From contig NZ_LSOF01000007.1 of the NCBI RefSeq assembly GCF_001592875.1, positions 56,898 through 120,897 of the forward strand: a stretch of 64,000 nt of DNA, read 5' to 3'. The translations under genes were made by a program, and so were the position numbers. This document shows, in pieces, positions 32,966 through 41,950 of the stretch. The first letter of the stretch is position 1; each line of letters opens with the position of its first letter. The notes under the pieces were generated by a model that saw only the letters and a list, made by a program, of their open reading frames with translations, was not told the DNA's origin and did no database searches. This DNA is from Pseudomonas sp. BMS12 (GTDB taxonomy: Bacteria > Pseudomonadota > Gammaproteobacteria > Pseudomonadales > Pseudomonadaceae).

Positions 32966-33736
32966 TCAGCGCACCACGATACCGCGGCTGGCCAGGTAGG
33001 CCTTGGCCTCCGGCACGCTGTATTCGCCGAAGTGGAAGATGCTCGCCGCCAGCACCGCATCCGCCTTGCCTTCGAGAATGCCGGCAGCCAGGTGCTCGAG
33101 GTTGCCGACACCGCCCGAGGCGATCACCGGGATACCCACCGCCTCACTGATGGCGCGGGTAACGCCGAGATCGTAACCGCTCTTCACACCGTCCTGATCC
33201 ATGCTGGTCAGCAGAATCTCGCCGGCGCCGAGGTCTTCCATCTTCTTCGCCCACAGCACGGCATCCAGGCCGGTCGGCTTGCGCCCGCCGTGGGTGAAAA
33301 TCTCCCAGCGACCCGGCTCGCCCGGCGCGGACACTCGCTTGGCATCGATGGCGACCACGATGCACTGCGAGCCGAAACGATCGGCCGCCTCGCCGACGAA
33401 CTCCGGGGTGAAGACCGCGGCAGTGTTGATCGAGACCTTGTCCGCACCCGCATTGAGCAGGTTGCGGATGTCCTGCACGGTGCGCACGCCGCCACCGACG
33501 GTCAGCGGGATAAATACCTGACTGGCCATGCGCTCCACCGTGTGCAGGGTGGTGTCGCGGCCGTCGACGCTGGCGGTGATGTCGAGAAAGGTAATCTCGT
33601 CCGCACCCTGCTCGTCGTAACGGCGGGCGATCTCGACCGGATCACCGGCGTCGCGGATGTTCTCGAACTTGACGCCCTTGACCACGCGGCCATTGTCCAC
33701 GTCCAGGCAGGGGATGATTCTCTTAGCCAGTGCCAT
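32966..33736 (-). CDS. hisF: Imidazole glycerol phosphate synthase cyclase subunit HisF
   Basis: A 256-residue TIM barrel that, with HisH, makes imidazole glycerol phosphate and AICAR in histidine synthesis. It starts [21 protein letters not shown] with the first catalytic Asp; the second is in [15 protein letters not shown]. The phosphate-binding loops [10 protein letters not shown] and [10 protein letters not shown] are intact. Length is normal. It is separated from hisA by a repeat-bearing gap. Confidence 0.97.
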   Translation of the reverse strand: MALAKRIIPCLDVDNGRVVKGVKFENIRDAGDPVEIARRYDEQGADEITFLDITASVDGRDTTLHTVERMASQVFIPLTVGGGVRTVQDIRNLLNAGADKVSINTAAVFTPEFVGEAADRFGSQCIVVAIDAKRVSAPGEPGRWEIFTHGGRKPTGLDAVLWAKKMEDLGAGEILLTSMDQDGVKSGYDLGVTRAISEAVGIPVIASGGVGNLEHLAAGILEGKADAVLAASIFHFGEYSVPEAKAYLASRGIVVR

Positions 33737-33748
33737 ATCGGTGCTCTC

Positions 33749-33845
33749 GTAGGACGGGTTAGGCCGCAGGCCGTAACCCGCCAAAGCAGGTTTACATGCA
33801 ACGCAGTTCGGTGGGTTGCGCCGCGATGCGACTACCCCACCCTAC
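33749..33845. repeat. Composite palindromic intergenic repeat between hisA and hisF
   Basis: Two successive hairpins fill the gap: GGGTTAGGCC-GCA-GGCCGTAACCC (about 33756-33779), and GTGGGTTGCGCC...GCGACTACCCCAC (33811-33840). The outer ends GTAGGACGGGT and ACCCCACCCTAC are also roughly complementary. This GGGTTA...TAACCC type is common between genes in pseudomonads, and would fold in the hisA-hisF transcript. Confidence 0.55.
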
Positions 33846-33852
33846 ACTTTGA

Positions 33853-34590
33853 TCAGCCCTTGAAGCTATCGCAGAAGGCCTGCGCCTCGGCGACATCCAG
33901 AGTGCCTTCGTAGATCGCACGGCCGGTGATGGCGCCGATGATGCCGGGCGAGCGCGCCAGCAACAGCTTCTCGACATCGCCCAGGTTGTGGATGCCGCCG
34001 GAGGCGATCACCGGGATCTTGCTGGCAGCGGCCAGGGCCGCGGTGGCCTCGACGTTGCAGCCCTGCATCATGCCGTCTTTGGCGATATCGGTATAAACGA
34101 TGGCGGAGACGCCGTCGGCCTCGAAACGCTTGGCCAGGTCGGTGGCCTGCACGCTGGACACCTCGGCCCAACCGTCGGTGGCGACGAAACCGTCCTTGGC
34201 ATCCAGACCGACGATGACCTTGCCCGGGAAGGCCTTGCACGCCTCGGTGACGAACTCGGGTTCTTTAACGGCCTTGGTGCCGATGATCACGTAGCTGACG
34301 CCGGCGCGCACATAGTGCTCGATGGTTTCCAGGGTACGGATGCCGCCGCCGATCTGGATCGGCAGGTTCGGGTAGCGCTTGGCGATGGCGGTGACCACCT
34401 CGCCATTGACCGGCATGCCTTCGAAGGCGCCGTTGAGGTCGACCAGGTGCAGGCGACGGCAACCGCCCTCCACCCACTTGGCGGCCATGCTCACCGGGTC
34501 ATCGGAAAACACCGTGGAGTCTTCCATGCGGCCCTGGCGCAGACGCACGCAGGCGCCGTCCTTCAGATCGATAGCGGGGATAATCAGCAT
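33853..34590 (-). CDS. hisA: Phosphoribosylformimino-AICAR ribotide isomerase HisA
   Basis: A 245-residue TIM-barrel isomerase of the fourth step of histidine synthesis. It starts [20 protein letters not shown] (catalytic Asp8); the second Asp is in [13 protein letters not shown]. The phosphate loops [12 protein letters not shown] and [16 protein letters not shown] are present. ATG 34590 is the conserved start, 37 bases after the DUF2164 gene. Confidence 0.97.
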   Translation of the reverse strand: MLIIPAIDLKDGACVRLRQGRMEDSTVFSDDPVSMAAKWVEGGCRRLHLVDLNGAFEGMPVNGEVVTAIAKRYPNLPIQIGGGIRTLETIEHYVRAGVSYVIIGTKAVKEPEFVTEACKAFPGKVIVGLDAKDGFVATDGWAEVSSVQATDLAKRFEADGVSAIVYTDIAKDGMMQGCNVEATAALAAASKIPVIASGGIHNLGDVEKLLLARSPGIIGAITGRAIYEGTLDVAEAQAFCDSFKG

Positions 34591-34627
34591 CGGTTGAACC
34601 TGCTCAAGTCGTGAATACGGTATGGCG

Positions 34628-34885
34628 TCAGCTTTTCTCGAGCGCCCACAGGTCGCTCTCCAAACTGGCGAAGCGATCGACCAACAGCGCCTGGGTGTCG
34701 GCAATCGCCTTGTTGTAGTAGTGCGGGGCGATCTCGCGGGAGATCAGGTCGAGCACTTCCTGCACCTCGAACGAGCCGAGTTCCAGCTCGAAGCGGTCTT
34801 CCAGAAAGCGCTGCAGTACCTGCAAGGCGGCCTGCTGCGGAGCACCTTCGAGCTCCAGCACGGCGGCCTTCCTGCCCCGGCTCAT
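34628..34885 (-). CDS. DUF2164 small protein inside the his operon
   Basis: An 85-residue protein with the DUF2164 pattern: [40 protein letters not shown], then a C-terminal amphipathic helix [19 protein letters not shown]. Its ATG directly follows the hisH stop (TAA-ATG), so it is co-translated with hisH. The function is unknown; the highly conserved APHYYNKAI core and the operon place suggest a cytoplasmic helper, but nothing shows a role in histidine synthesis. Confidence 0.85.
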   Translation of the reverse strand: MSRGRKAAVLELEGAPQQAALQVLQRFLEDRFELELGSFEVQEVLDLISREIAPHYYNKAIADTQALLVDRFASLESDLWALEKS

Positions 34886-35524
34886 TTACCAGCGGCCATC
34901 CCAGGCAACGAAGTTCTGCAGCAACTGCAGGCCATGGGTATGACTCTTCTCCGGGTGGAACTGCACAGCGAACTTCGAGCCCTCGGCCAGCGCCGCGGCG
35001 AAGTCCTTGCCGTAGTGACCACGACCGACCACCTGGGTCGGATTGCCGGCCTCGATGTAGTAGCTGTGCACGAAATAGAAGCGACCACGGTCCGGAATCT
35101 CGTGCCACAGCGGGTGCCGGACGGTCTGCGCGACTTCGTTCCAGCCCATGTGCGGCACCTTCAGGTGCTCGCCATCCTCATGCAGATCCTTGCCGAAGAA
35201 GCGCACCTGACCGGGAAACAGGCCGATGCAGTCGACCCCGCCGTTCTCCTCGCTGCGCTCCAGCAGGGCCTGCATGCCGACGCAGATACCGAGAAACGGG
35301 CGATCCTGGCTGACCTCGCGCACCAGGCTGTCGAAGCCCAGGCGCTTGATCTCGGCCATGCAGTCGCGGATCGCGCCGACGCCGGGGAACACCACGCGAT
35401 CGGCCTCGCGGATCACATTGGCATCGCTGGTGACCAGCACTCGGCCAGCGCCGACGTGCTCCAGGGCCTTGGCCACCGAATGCAGGTTGCCCATGCCGTA
35501 GTCGATTACTGCAACTGTCTGCAT
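34886..35524 (-). CDS. hisH: Imidazole glycerol phosphate synthase glutaminase subunit HisH
   Basis: A 212-residue class I glutamine amidotransferase that supplies ammonia to HisF. The nucleophile Cys lies in [14 protein letters not shown], and the catalytic His and Glu in [12 protein letters not shown]. The N-terminus [17 protein letters not shown] is typical. Its ATG is immediately after the hisB stop with no spacing base, indicating tight coupling. Confidence 0.97.
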   Translation of the reverse strand: MQTVAVIDYGMGNLHSVAKALEHVGAGRVLVTSDANVIREADRVVFPGVGAIRDCMAEIKRLGFDSLVREVSQDRPFLGICVGMQALLERSEENGGVDCIGLFPGQVRFFGKDLHEDGEHLKVPHMGWNEVAQTVRHPLWHEIPDRGRFYFVHSYYIEAGNPTQVVGRGHYGKDFAAALAEGSKFAVQFHPEKSHTHGLQLLQNFVAWDGRW

Positions 35525-36118
35525 TTACAGGCAGCCCTTGGTCGATGGCATCTGTCCGGCCATGCGTGGGTCCAGCTCCACGGCCATGCGCAGGGCGCGG
35601 CCGAAGGCCTTGAACACCGTCTCGATCTGGTGGTGGGTGTTGGTCCCGCGCAGGTTGTCGATGTGCAGGCTGATCAGGGCGTGGTTGACGAAGCCCTGGA
35701 AGAATTCCTGGAACAGGTCGACGTCGAAGCCGCCGACCACCGCGCGGGTGAACGGCACGTGCATCTGCAGGCCCGGACGACCGGAGAAGTCGATCACCAC
35801 GCGCGACAGCGCCTCGTCCAGCGGGACGTAGGAGTGGCCGTAGCGGGTCATGCCCTTCTTGTCGCCGACGGCCTTGGCGAAGGCCTGGCCGAGGGTGATG
35901 CCGACGTCTTCCACGGTGTGGTGGTCGTCGATGTGCAGGTCGCCCTTGCAGTAAATATCCAGGTCGATCAGGCCGTGACGGGCGATCTGGTCGAGCATGT
36001 GCTCGAGGAAGGGCACGCCAATATCGAACTTGGCCTTGCCGGTGCCATCCAGGTTGATCGAGACCTTGATCTGGGTCTCCAGGGTGTTGCGCTCGACGGA
36101 TGCCGTACGTTCGGCCAT
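35525..36118 (-). CDS. hisB: Imidazoleglycerol-phosphate dehydratase HisB
   Basis: A 197-residue monofunctional dehydratase (no phosphatase domain). Metal-binding histidine motifs are present: [26 protein letters not shown], and [17 protein letters not shown]. It is the first gene of the his cluster, divergent from the PanZ-like gene. ATG 36118 is preceded by a GGAG site; an extended start adds only four residues and loses that site. Confidence 0.97.
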   Translation of the reverse strand: MAERTASVERNTLETQIKVSINLDGTGKAKFDIGVPFLEHMLDQIARHGLIDLDIYCKGDLHIDDHHTVEDVGITLGQAFAKAVGDKKGMTRYGHSYVPLDEALSRVVIDFSGRPGLQMHVPFTRAVVGGFDVDLFQEFFQGFVNHALISLHIDNLRGTNTHHQIETVFKAFGRALRMAVELDPRMAGQMPSTKGCL

Positions 36119-36155
36119 CTCCAGCTCCACAGGCTACTGACGGGAAAAGGCCGCC

Positions 36156-36161
36156 ATTATA
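36156..36161 (-). promoter_or_regulatory. -10 element candidate for the his operon
   Basis: A perfect TATAAT on the minus strand lies about 38 bases upstream of hisB. No good -35 hexamer is found at standard spacing. Confidence 0.4.
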
Positions 36162-36263
36162 GGCGGGGCGCGCCGCGGGCGGCTACCGGCGGTGGTCGGG
36201 CCGCGACTATCGATGTCATCGATCGCGTCCTACACTGCGCAGCCTGCCCCCGAGGAAGTCGCC

Positions 36264-36662
36264 ATGCCCGTTCTGGTCGAAATCGTCAGCCGCCCGTCCG
36301 CCCAGGACCACACCGACCTGGACAAGGTCTACGCCGACGCCCCGGACTGGCTGCTGACGCCCTACGCCAGCGTCGATGCGCTGCTGGCCGACGGCATCGG
36401 CAGCGGCAAACTGATCGCCGGGCGCAGCAACGACCGCCTGCTCGGCGCCGCCCTGCTGACCCGTGGCGAGGACTGCTGGCGCCTGTCGCACCTGTGCGTA
36501 CGCAAGCTCAGCCGCAAGCGCGGCGTGGCCCGGCGCATCCTCGACGAGGCACGGCGCCTGGCCACCCAGGCCGGCAAACCGCTGCACCTGGCCGCGCCGA
36601 GGGATCATCTGGAAAGTCAGGCCCTGGCCGCGCGCAGCGGGCTGCCGCTGGATAACCTGTAA
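36264..36662 (+). CDS. PanZ/PanM-like GNAT acetyl-CoA-binding protein
   Basis: A 132-residue GNAT-fold protein. It resembles E. coli PanZ in the N-terminal pattern (VSRPSAQDHTDLDKVYADAPDWLL), the middle strand NDRLLGAALLTR and the acetyl-CoA loop LCVRKLSRKRGVARRIL. PanZ binds acetyl-CoA and triggers self-cleavage of aspartate decarboxylase PanD. PanD is not in the window, so the role is inferred. ATG 36264 begins the GNAT fold and has a GAGGAA ribosome-binding site. Confidence 0.7.
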   Translation: MPVLVEIVSRPSAQDHTDLDKVYADAPDWLLTPYASVDALLADGIGSGKLIAGRSNDRLLGAALLTRGEDCWRLSHLCVRKLSRKRGVARRILDEARRLATQAGKPLHLAAPRDHLESQALAARSGLPLDNL

Positions 36663-36753
36663 GCGGACACGACGCGAACATGCCCAACCCAGCCAACATC
36701 ACCGCCCAGCACCAGCCTTGCGGCCCCACCCGATCACCCGCCCTGGACGCCTC

Positions 36754-37863
36754 ATGGACTCCGTCGACCTACTGATCATCGGCGCCGGAGCCCTCGGCCT
36801 GGCCTGCGCTGCGCGGCTGGCCGAGCCCGGACGCAGCTGCCTGATCGTCGAAAGCGAAGCGCTGATCGGCAGCCATGCCTCCAGCCGCAACTCCGAGGTG
36901 ATCCACGCCGGCCTCTACTATCCCCCGGGCTCGCTCAAGGCCGAACTGTGCCTGGAGGGCCGTGAGCGCCTGTATGCCTGGTGCGAGCAGCATGGCGTGG
37001 CACACCGGCGCCTCGGCAAGCTGCTGGTGGCCGTGGAGGAAAACGAAGTCGGCCGCCTGGAAAGCCTGCAAGCCAATGCCCGCGCCTGTGGCGTGGACGA
37101 CCTGCAAACCCTGGACGCCCAACAGCTGGCCCGACTGGAGCCGGCCGTACGCGGCGTCAGCGCCCTGCTCTCGCCCAGCACCGGCATCATCGACAGCCAC
37201 GCCTACTTGCAATCGCTGCTTGCCGTCGCGCAGAGCCGTGGCGCGCAACTGGTGCTGCACACCCGAATCGACAGCCTGCAAACCGACCCGCGCGGCTGGC
37301 AGGTCGAGGGCGTCAGCGCCGGGCAGCCCTTCACCCTGCACGCGCAACGGGTGGTCAATGCCGGCGGCGCCTTTGCTCAGCAGCTCGCCAGGCACACCCA
37401 GGGCCTGGGCGAAGTGCCACCGCTGCACCTGTGCCAGGGCCGCTACTTCAGCTACAGCGGACGCAGTCCCTTGACGCACCTGATCTACCCGATGCCGGAG
37501 GCCAACACCGCCGGGCTCGGCATCCACGCCACCCTCGACCTCGGCGGCCAGCTGCGCTTCGGCCCGGACATGCACTACGTGCCAGCCCTGGACTACGGCG
37601 TCGACGAACGCCTGCGCCAGCCCTTCGCCACCGCCATCGCCCGCTATTTCCCTGCGCTCGACCCGGCACGCCTGCAGCCCGCCTACTGCGGCATACGGCC
37701 CAAGCTGGCCGGCGCCGGGGAACCGGCCGCCGACTTCGTCATCCAAACCCCTGCCGCCCACGGCCTGGCGGGGCTGGTCAACCTGTTCGGCATCGAATCA
37801 CCTGGCCTCACCGCCAGCCTGGCCATCGCCGAGCGGGTCGCTGCCGCACTGCCGGCCGACTGA
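36754..37863 (+). CDS. FAD-dependent oxidoreductase, L-2-hydroxyglutarate dehydrogenase-like
   Basis: A 369-residue DAO-fold flavoprotein. The dinucleotide motif is LLIIGAGALGLACAARLAE, followed by SHASSRNSEVIHAGLYYPPGS, which is characteristic of the LhgO/L2HGDH group. Later motifs are VNAGGAF, QGRYFSYSG, and the C-terminal YCGIRPKLAG and LFGIESPGLTASLAIAE that close the FAD site. It probably oxidises a 2-hydroxy acid and passes electrons to the membrane; the substrate is not certain. It lies in the same direction as the PanZ-like gene, 91 bases downstream. Confidence 0.82.
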   Translation: MDSVDLLIIGAGALGLACAARLAEPGRSCLIVESEALIGSHASSRNSEVIHAGLYYPPGSLKAELCLEGRERLYAWCEQHGVAHRRLGKLLVAVEENEVGRLESLQANARACGVDDLQTLDAQQLARLEPAVRGVSALLSPSTGIIDSHAYLQSLLAVAQSRGAQLVLHTRIDSLQTDPRGWQVEGVSAGQPFTLHAQRVVNAGGAFAQQLARHTQGLGEVPPLHLCQGRYFSYSGRSPLTHLIYPMPEANTAGLGIHATLDLGGQLRFGPDMHYVPALDYGVDERLRQPFATAIARYFPALDPARLQPAYCGIRPKLAGAGEPAADFVIQTPAAHGLAGLVNLFGIESPGLTASLAIAERVAAALPAD

Positions 37864-37934
37864 AGGTGCCAGTGGGCGAGCCGGCGTTATACTCGCGCCC
37901 TTACCAGAAGAACTCTCACTACAAGGACTGGTCC

Positions 37935-40157
37935 ATGAAAGCCTTCGGCAAGATCCTGGGTCTGCTACTGCTCGGCCTGTTGCTGATCATCATCGGTCTC
38001 GGCTTCGCCCTGACCCACCTGTTCGATCCCAACGACTACAAGGACGAGATCCAGCAACTGGCCCGCGACAAAGCCAACCTGGAACTGCAGCTCAAGGGCG
38101 ACATCGGCTGGAGCCTGTTCCCCTGGCTCGGCCTGGAGCTGACCGACGCCACCCTGGCCAGCGCCAGCAGCCCGGACAAGCCCTTCGCCGACCTGCGCCA
38201 GATCGGCCTGTCCGTGCGCGTGCTTCCGCTGCTGCGCAAGGAAGTACAGATGAGCGACATCCGCGTCGATGGCCTCAACCTGACGCTGCAGCGCGACAAG
38301 CAGGGCCACGGCAACTGGGAAGACGTCGGCCAGCCGGCCAAGCCGACTACCAGCGCCGCCGAACCAGGCAGCGCGCCGGCGCCCACCGACAATAACCAGC
38401 AACCCGCGGAAGAAGGCGGCCAGCCGCTCAAGCTGGATATCGACAGCCTCACCGTGAGCAATTCGCGCGTCGACTACCACGACGAGCAGAGCGGCCAGCA
38501 GTTCAGCGCCGAAGGCATCGAACTGAGCACCGGCGCCATCCGCGAAGGCGCGGACATCCCGGTCAAGCTACTGGCCTTCCTCGGCACCAACCAGCCGGTG
38601 CTGCGCGCCAAGACCGAACTGGAAGGCCTGCTGCGCTTCGACCGCAGCCTCAAGCGTTACCAGCTGCAGGACCTCAAGCTGGCCGGCGAAGCCTCGGGTG
38701 AGCCTTTGAACGGCAAGACCCTGACCTTCTCCAGCCAGGGCCAGCTGTTGCTCGACCAGTCCGCCCAGGTCGCCGAGTGGACCGGCATCAAGCTTTCCGC
38801 CAACCAGCTGCGCGCCCTCGGCGAAGTGAAGCTGCGTGATCTGGACAAGAGCGCCAAGCTGGAGGGCAGCCTGTCCGTGGCCCAGGTCAACCTGCGCGAG
38901 TTCCTCGACGGCATCGGCGTGGCACTGCCGGCCATGCGCGACCAGGGCACCCTGGGCCGCTTTGAGCTGTCCACCCGCCTGAGCGGCACGCCGAGCAGCG
39001 TGGCCTTCGACGACCTGGCGCTGAAGCTCGACGACAGCAGCTTCAGCGGCAAGCTGGCCGTCAACGACTTCGCCAAGCAGGCGCTGCGCCTGCAGCTCAA
39101 GGGCGACAAGCTCGACCTCGACCGTTATCTGCCGCCGCAAGACAAGGACGCCAGCGCCGGCGCCGCGCGCAAGAACGAGGTCAAGCAGACCGTCGCCGCC
39201 GCCGGCAAGAGCGGCACCACGCCGCTGCCGGACGCACCGACCCAGCAGGCCTGGAGCAGCGCCCAACTGCTGCCGCTGGAGCAGCTGCGCAAGCTGGACG
39301 TACAGGCCAGCCTCGGCATCGGCCAGCTGATCGTCAGCAAGCTGCCCATCGACAACGCCAACTTCAAGGCAACCGCCAAGGGCGGCCTGCTCAGCCTGCA
39401 GGAGGCGCGCGGCGAGTTGTACGGCGGCGAATTCAGCGCCACCTCGCAGCTCGACGCCCGCCCGGCCATTCCCGTGCTAACGGCGCGTAAACAGCTCAAG
39501 CGCATTCCTGTGGAGAAGCTGCTCGAAGCCCAGGGCGAGAAGGCGCCCGTGCGCGGCAAGCTCGACCTGAGTGCCGACATCCGCACCCAGGGCAACAGCC
39601 AGAAGGCCTGGGTCGACGCCCTCAACGGCACCGCCGACTTCAGTCTGAACGACGGCGTGCTGGTAGACGCCAACGTCGAACAGCAACTGTGCCAGGGCAT
39701 CGCCACCCTCAACCGCAAGTCGCTGTCCGGCGAGCCGCGCAGCAAGGACACGCCCTTCGAGGAGCTGCACGGCAGCCTGAAGTTCACCAACGGCGTGGCC
39801 AGCAACCCCGACCTCAAGGCGCGTATCCCGGGCCTGACGGTCAACGGCCACGGCGATGTCGACCTGCGCGTGCTGGGCCTGGACTACCGCGTCGGCATCG
39901 TCATCGAAGGCGACAAGACCGCCATGCCGGACCCGGCCTGCCAGGTCAACGAGCGCTATGTCGGCATCGAGTGGCCGCTGCGCTGCCGCGGCCCGCTGGA
40001 GCTGGGCGCCAAGGCCTGCCGCCTGGACAAGGATGGCCTGGCCAAGGTCGCCAGCAAGCTGGCCGGCGCCAAGCTCAGCGAGAAGATCGAAGAGAAGCTC
40101 GGCGACAAGGTCAGCCCGGAACTCAAGGACGCACTCAAGGGCCTGTTCAACCGATGA
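37935..40157 (+). CDS. asmA: AsmA family outer-membrane assembly/lipid transport protein
   Basis: A 740-residue inner-membrane-anchored periplasmic protein. One N-terminal transmembrane helix (~7-28, [20 protein letters not shown]) is followed by the AsmA N-terminal domain ([40 protein letters not shown]), a Pro/Gln/Ala-rich linker near 135-160 and a long beta-rich region. AsmA-like proteins form bridge channels for phospholipid movement to the outer membrane. Its stop overlaps the mutY start (ATGA), the same order as PA5146-PA5148. Confidence 0.92.
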   Translation: MKAFGKILGLLLLGLLLIIIGLGFALTHLFDPNDYKDEIQQLARDKANLELQLKGDIGWSLFPWLGLELTDATLASASSPDKPFADLRQIGLSVRVLPLLRKEVQMSDIRVDGLNLTLQRDKQGHGNWEDVGQPAKPTTSAAEPGSAPAPTDNNQQPAEEGGQPLKLDIDSLTVSNSRVDYHDEQSGQQFSAEGIELSTGAIREGADIPVKLLAFLGTNQPVLRAKTELEGLLRFDRSLKRYQLQDLKLAGEASGEPLNGKTLTFSSQGQLLLDQSAQVAEWTGIKLSANQLRALGEVKLRDLDKSAKLEGSLSVAQVNLREFLDGIGVALPAMRDQGTLGRFELSTRLSGTPSSVAFDDLALKLDDSSFSGKLAVNDFAKQALRLQLKGDKLDLDRYLPPQDKDASAGAARKNEVKQTVAAAGKSGTTPLPDAPTQQAWSSAQLLPLEQLRKLDVQASLGIGQLIVSKLPIDNANFKATAKGGLLSLQEARGELYGGEFSATSQLDARPAIPVLTARKQLKRIPVEKLLEAQGEKAPVRGKLDLSADIRTQGNSQKAWVDALNGTADFSLNDGVLVDANVEQQLCQGIATLNRKSLSGEPRSKDTPFEELHGSLKFTNGVASNPDLKARIPGLTVNGHGDVDLRVLGLDYRVGIVIEGDKTAMPDPACQVNERYVGIEWPLRCRGPLELGAKACRLDKDGLAKVASKLAGAKLSEKIEEKLGDKVSPELKDALKGLFNR

Positions 40158-41221
40158 GCCCCGAGCAGTTCAACGGCGCCGTGCTGGCCTGGTATGACCA
40201 GCACGGGCGCAAGGACCTGCCCTGGCAACAGGGCATCACCCCGTATCGGGTGTGGGTCTCGGAAATCATGCTGCAGCAGACCCAGGTCAGCACCGTGCTC
40301 GGCTACTTCGACCGCTTCATGGAGGCGCTGCCGACCGTGCAGGCACTGGCCGCGGCACCGGAGGACGAGGTCCTGCACCTGTGGACCGGCCTCGGCTATT
40401 ACACCCGCGCGCGCAACCTGCACAAAGCCGCGCAGATGGTGGTCGAGCGGCATGGCGGCGAGTTCCCCCGCTCGGCCGAGCAATTGGCCGAGCTGCCCGG
40501 CATCGGCCGCTCCACAGCCGGCGCCATCGCCAGCCTGAGCATGGGCCTGCGCGCACCGATCCTCGACGGCAATGTCAAGCGCGTGCTGGCCCGCTACAAG
40601 GCCCAGCATGGCTACCCGGGCGAGCCCAAGGTGGCCGAGCAACTGTGGCAACTGGCCGACCAGCTGACCCCGCATGAACGGGTGAACCACTACACCCAGG
40701 CGATGATGGACCTCGGCGCCACCCTCTGTACCCGCAGCAAACCGAGCTGTCTGCTGTGCCCGGTGCGCGACGGCTGCCGCGCCCACCTGCTCGGCCGCGA
40801 GAGCGACTTCCCCGAGCCCAAGCCGCGCAAGGCGCTGCCGCAGAAACGCACGCTGATGCCACTGCTGGCCAACCGCGACGGCGCCATCCTGCTCTACCGC
40901 CGCCCCTCCAGCGGCCTCTGGGGCGGCCTGTGGAGCCTGCCGGAACTGGACGACCTGGCCGCCCTCGAACCCCTCGCCAGCCAGCACTCCCTGAGCCTCG
41001 GCGAACGTCACTCGCTGGCCGGGCTGACCCACACCTTCAGCCACTTCCAGCTCGCCATCGAACCCTGGCTGGTGCGCGTCGAGCAGGCCGCACCCGCCGT
41101 GGCCGAGGGCGACTGGCTCTGGTATAACCTCGCCAGCCCGCCGCGCCTGGGCCTGGCCGCCCCGGTGAAGAAGCTCCTCAAGCGAGCCGCGCAAGAACTG
41201 AATGCAGGAGAAGAGTCATGA
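40154..41221 (+). CDS. mutY: Adenine DNA glycosylase MutY
   Basis: A 355-residue base-excision enzyme removing A opposite 8-oxoguanine. It shows the catalytic Glu region [20 protein letters not shown], the helix-hairpin-helix [15 protein letters not shown] with the following catalytic Asp in [12 protein letters not shown]. The [4Fe-4S] cluster motif C-x6-C-x2-C-x5-C is in [18 protein letters not shown]. The C-terminal NUDIX-like 8-oxoG reader (~230-350) has [11 protein letters not shown] and [12 protein letters not shown] 40154 overlaps asmA; its stop overlaps yggX. Confidence 0.97.
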   Translation: MSPEQFNGAVLAWYDQHGRKDLPWQQGITPYRVWVSEIMLQQTQVSTVLGYFDRFMEALPTVQALAAAPEDEVLHLWTGLGYYTRARNLHKAAQMVVERHGGEFPRSAEQLAELPGIGRSTAGAIASLSMGLRAPILDGNVKRVLARYKAQHGYPGEPKVAEQLWQLADQLTPHERVNHYTQAMMDLGATLCTRSKPSCLLCPVRDGCRAHLLGRESDFPEPKPRKALPQKRTLMPLLANRDGAILLYRRPSSGLWGGLWSLPELDDLAALEPLASQHSLSLGERHSLAGLTHTFSHFQLAIEPWLVRVEQAAPAVAEGDWLWYNLASPPRLGLAAPVKKLLKRAAQELNAGEES

Positions 41222-41490
41222 GCCGTACCGTTCACTGCCGCAAGTACAACGAGGACCTGCCCGGCCTCGACCGCCCGCCCTACCCGGGCGCCAAGGGCCA
41301 GGACATCTTTGACAACGTGTCGAAGAAGGCCTGGGACGAATGGCAGGCACACCAGACCATGCTGATCAACGAACGCCGCCTGAACATGATGAACGCCGAG
41401 GACCGCAAGTTCCTCCAGGCCGAGATGGACAAGTTCCTCTCCGGCCAGGACTACGCCCAGGCCGACGGCTACGTGCCACCCAGCGCATAA
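41218..41490 (+). CDS. yggX: Fe(2+)-trafficking protein YggX
   Basis: A 90-residue protein with the YggX signature [37 protein letters not shown] and [19 protein letters not shown]. It protects iron-sulfur enzymes from oxidative damage and is commonly downstream of mutY, itself an FeS protein. ATG 41218 overlaps the mutY stop, so the two are translationally coupled. Confidence 0.97.
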   Translation: MSRTVHCRKYNEDLPGLDRPPYPGAKGQDIFDNVSKKAWDEWQAHQTMLINERRLNMMNAEDRKFLQAEMDKFLSGQDYAQADGYVPPSA

Positions 41491-41495
41491 CCACC

Positions 41496-41556
41496 TGCAG
41501 GAGAGGCCTTGGCCGCGACCGAAGCTCACACCCGCAGCCAAGCCCGCTCCCACAGC
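41496..41556. repeat. REPIN-like pair of REP sequences
   Basis: The sequence CTGCAGGAGAGGCCTTGGCC followed by GCGA (41496-41519) and the inverted copy CCGCAGCCAAGCCCGCTCCC followed by ACAGC (41532-41556) are two degenerate GGAGCGGC-TTGGCCGCGA-type REP units facing each other. This is the usual REP doublet of pseudomonads, between yggX and tRNA-Phe. Confidence 0.5.
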
Positions 41557-41664
41557 ACGTCCGCAGCTCGAACCCAGGGCACCAGCAACACAGAAATCCC
41601 CCGGCCGCAGACCAGGAACATTCGTAACCGCCCGTCCACACTCAAAAAATTTTCTTGGCCCTGC

Positions 41665-41693
41665 TTGACACTGCAAAGCCAAATCCGTTTAAT
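41665..41693 (+). promoter_or_regulatory. Sigma-70 promoter of tRNA-Phe
   Basis: TTGACA (41665-41670) and TTTAAT (41688-41693) are exactly 17 bases apart and end 11 bases before the tRNA. A GC-rich discriminator (GGCGCCCCG) follows, as expected for a stringently controlled tRNA promoter. Confidence 0.8.
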
Positions 41694-41704
41694 GGCGCCC
41701 CGTT

Positions 41705-41780
41705 GCCCAGGTAGCTCAGTCGGTAGAGCAGGGGATTGAAAATCCCCGTGTCGGCGGTTCGATTCCGTCCCTGGGCACCA
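41705..41780 (+). tRNA. tRNA-Phe (anticodon GAA)
   Basis: A 76-base cloverleaf: acceptor GCCCAGG pairs with CCTGGGC, D-arm GCTCAGTCGGTAGAGC, anticodon arm GGGGATTGAAAATCCCC with GAA, T-arm starting GGCGGTTCGATTCCG, and a genomically encoded CCA end. A tRNA-Phe occupies the same position near PA5149 in PAO1. Confidence 0.97.
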
Positions 41781-41792
41781 CTAATACCGAGA

Positions 41793-41826
41793 AACCCCAA
41801 GCGAAGCCTTTTCCTTGGGGTTTTTT
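41793..41826 (+). terminator. Terminator after tRNA-Phe
   Basis: The stem AACCCCAAG / CTTGGGGTT (9 bp, 12-base loop) is followed by a run of T, starting 12 bases after the tRNA. Confidence 0.85.
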
Positions 41827-41950
41827 ATTGCCCGCGATTTCTCCCCTCGTACGCAGCACGTGCCGATTCGACCGGCTGACATGGAAGCCCCGCAGAGCCG
41901 GTGCAATACTCAAGGAGCGTTACTCCCCTGCACCGCCGAGGGTTTCAGCG

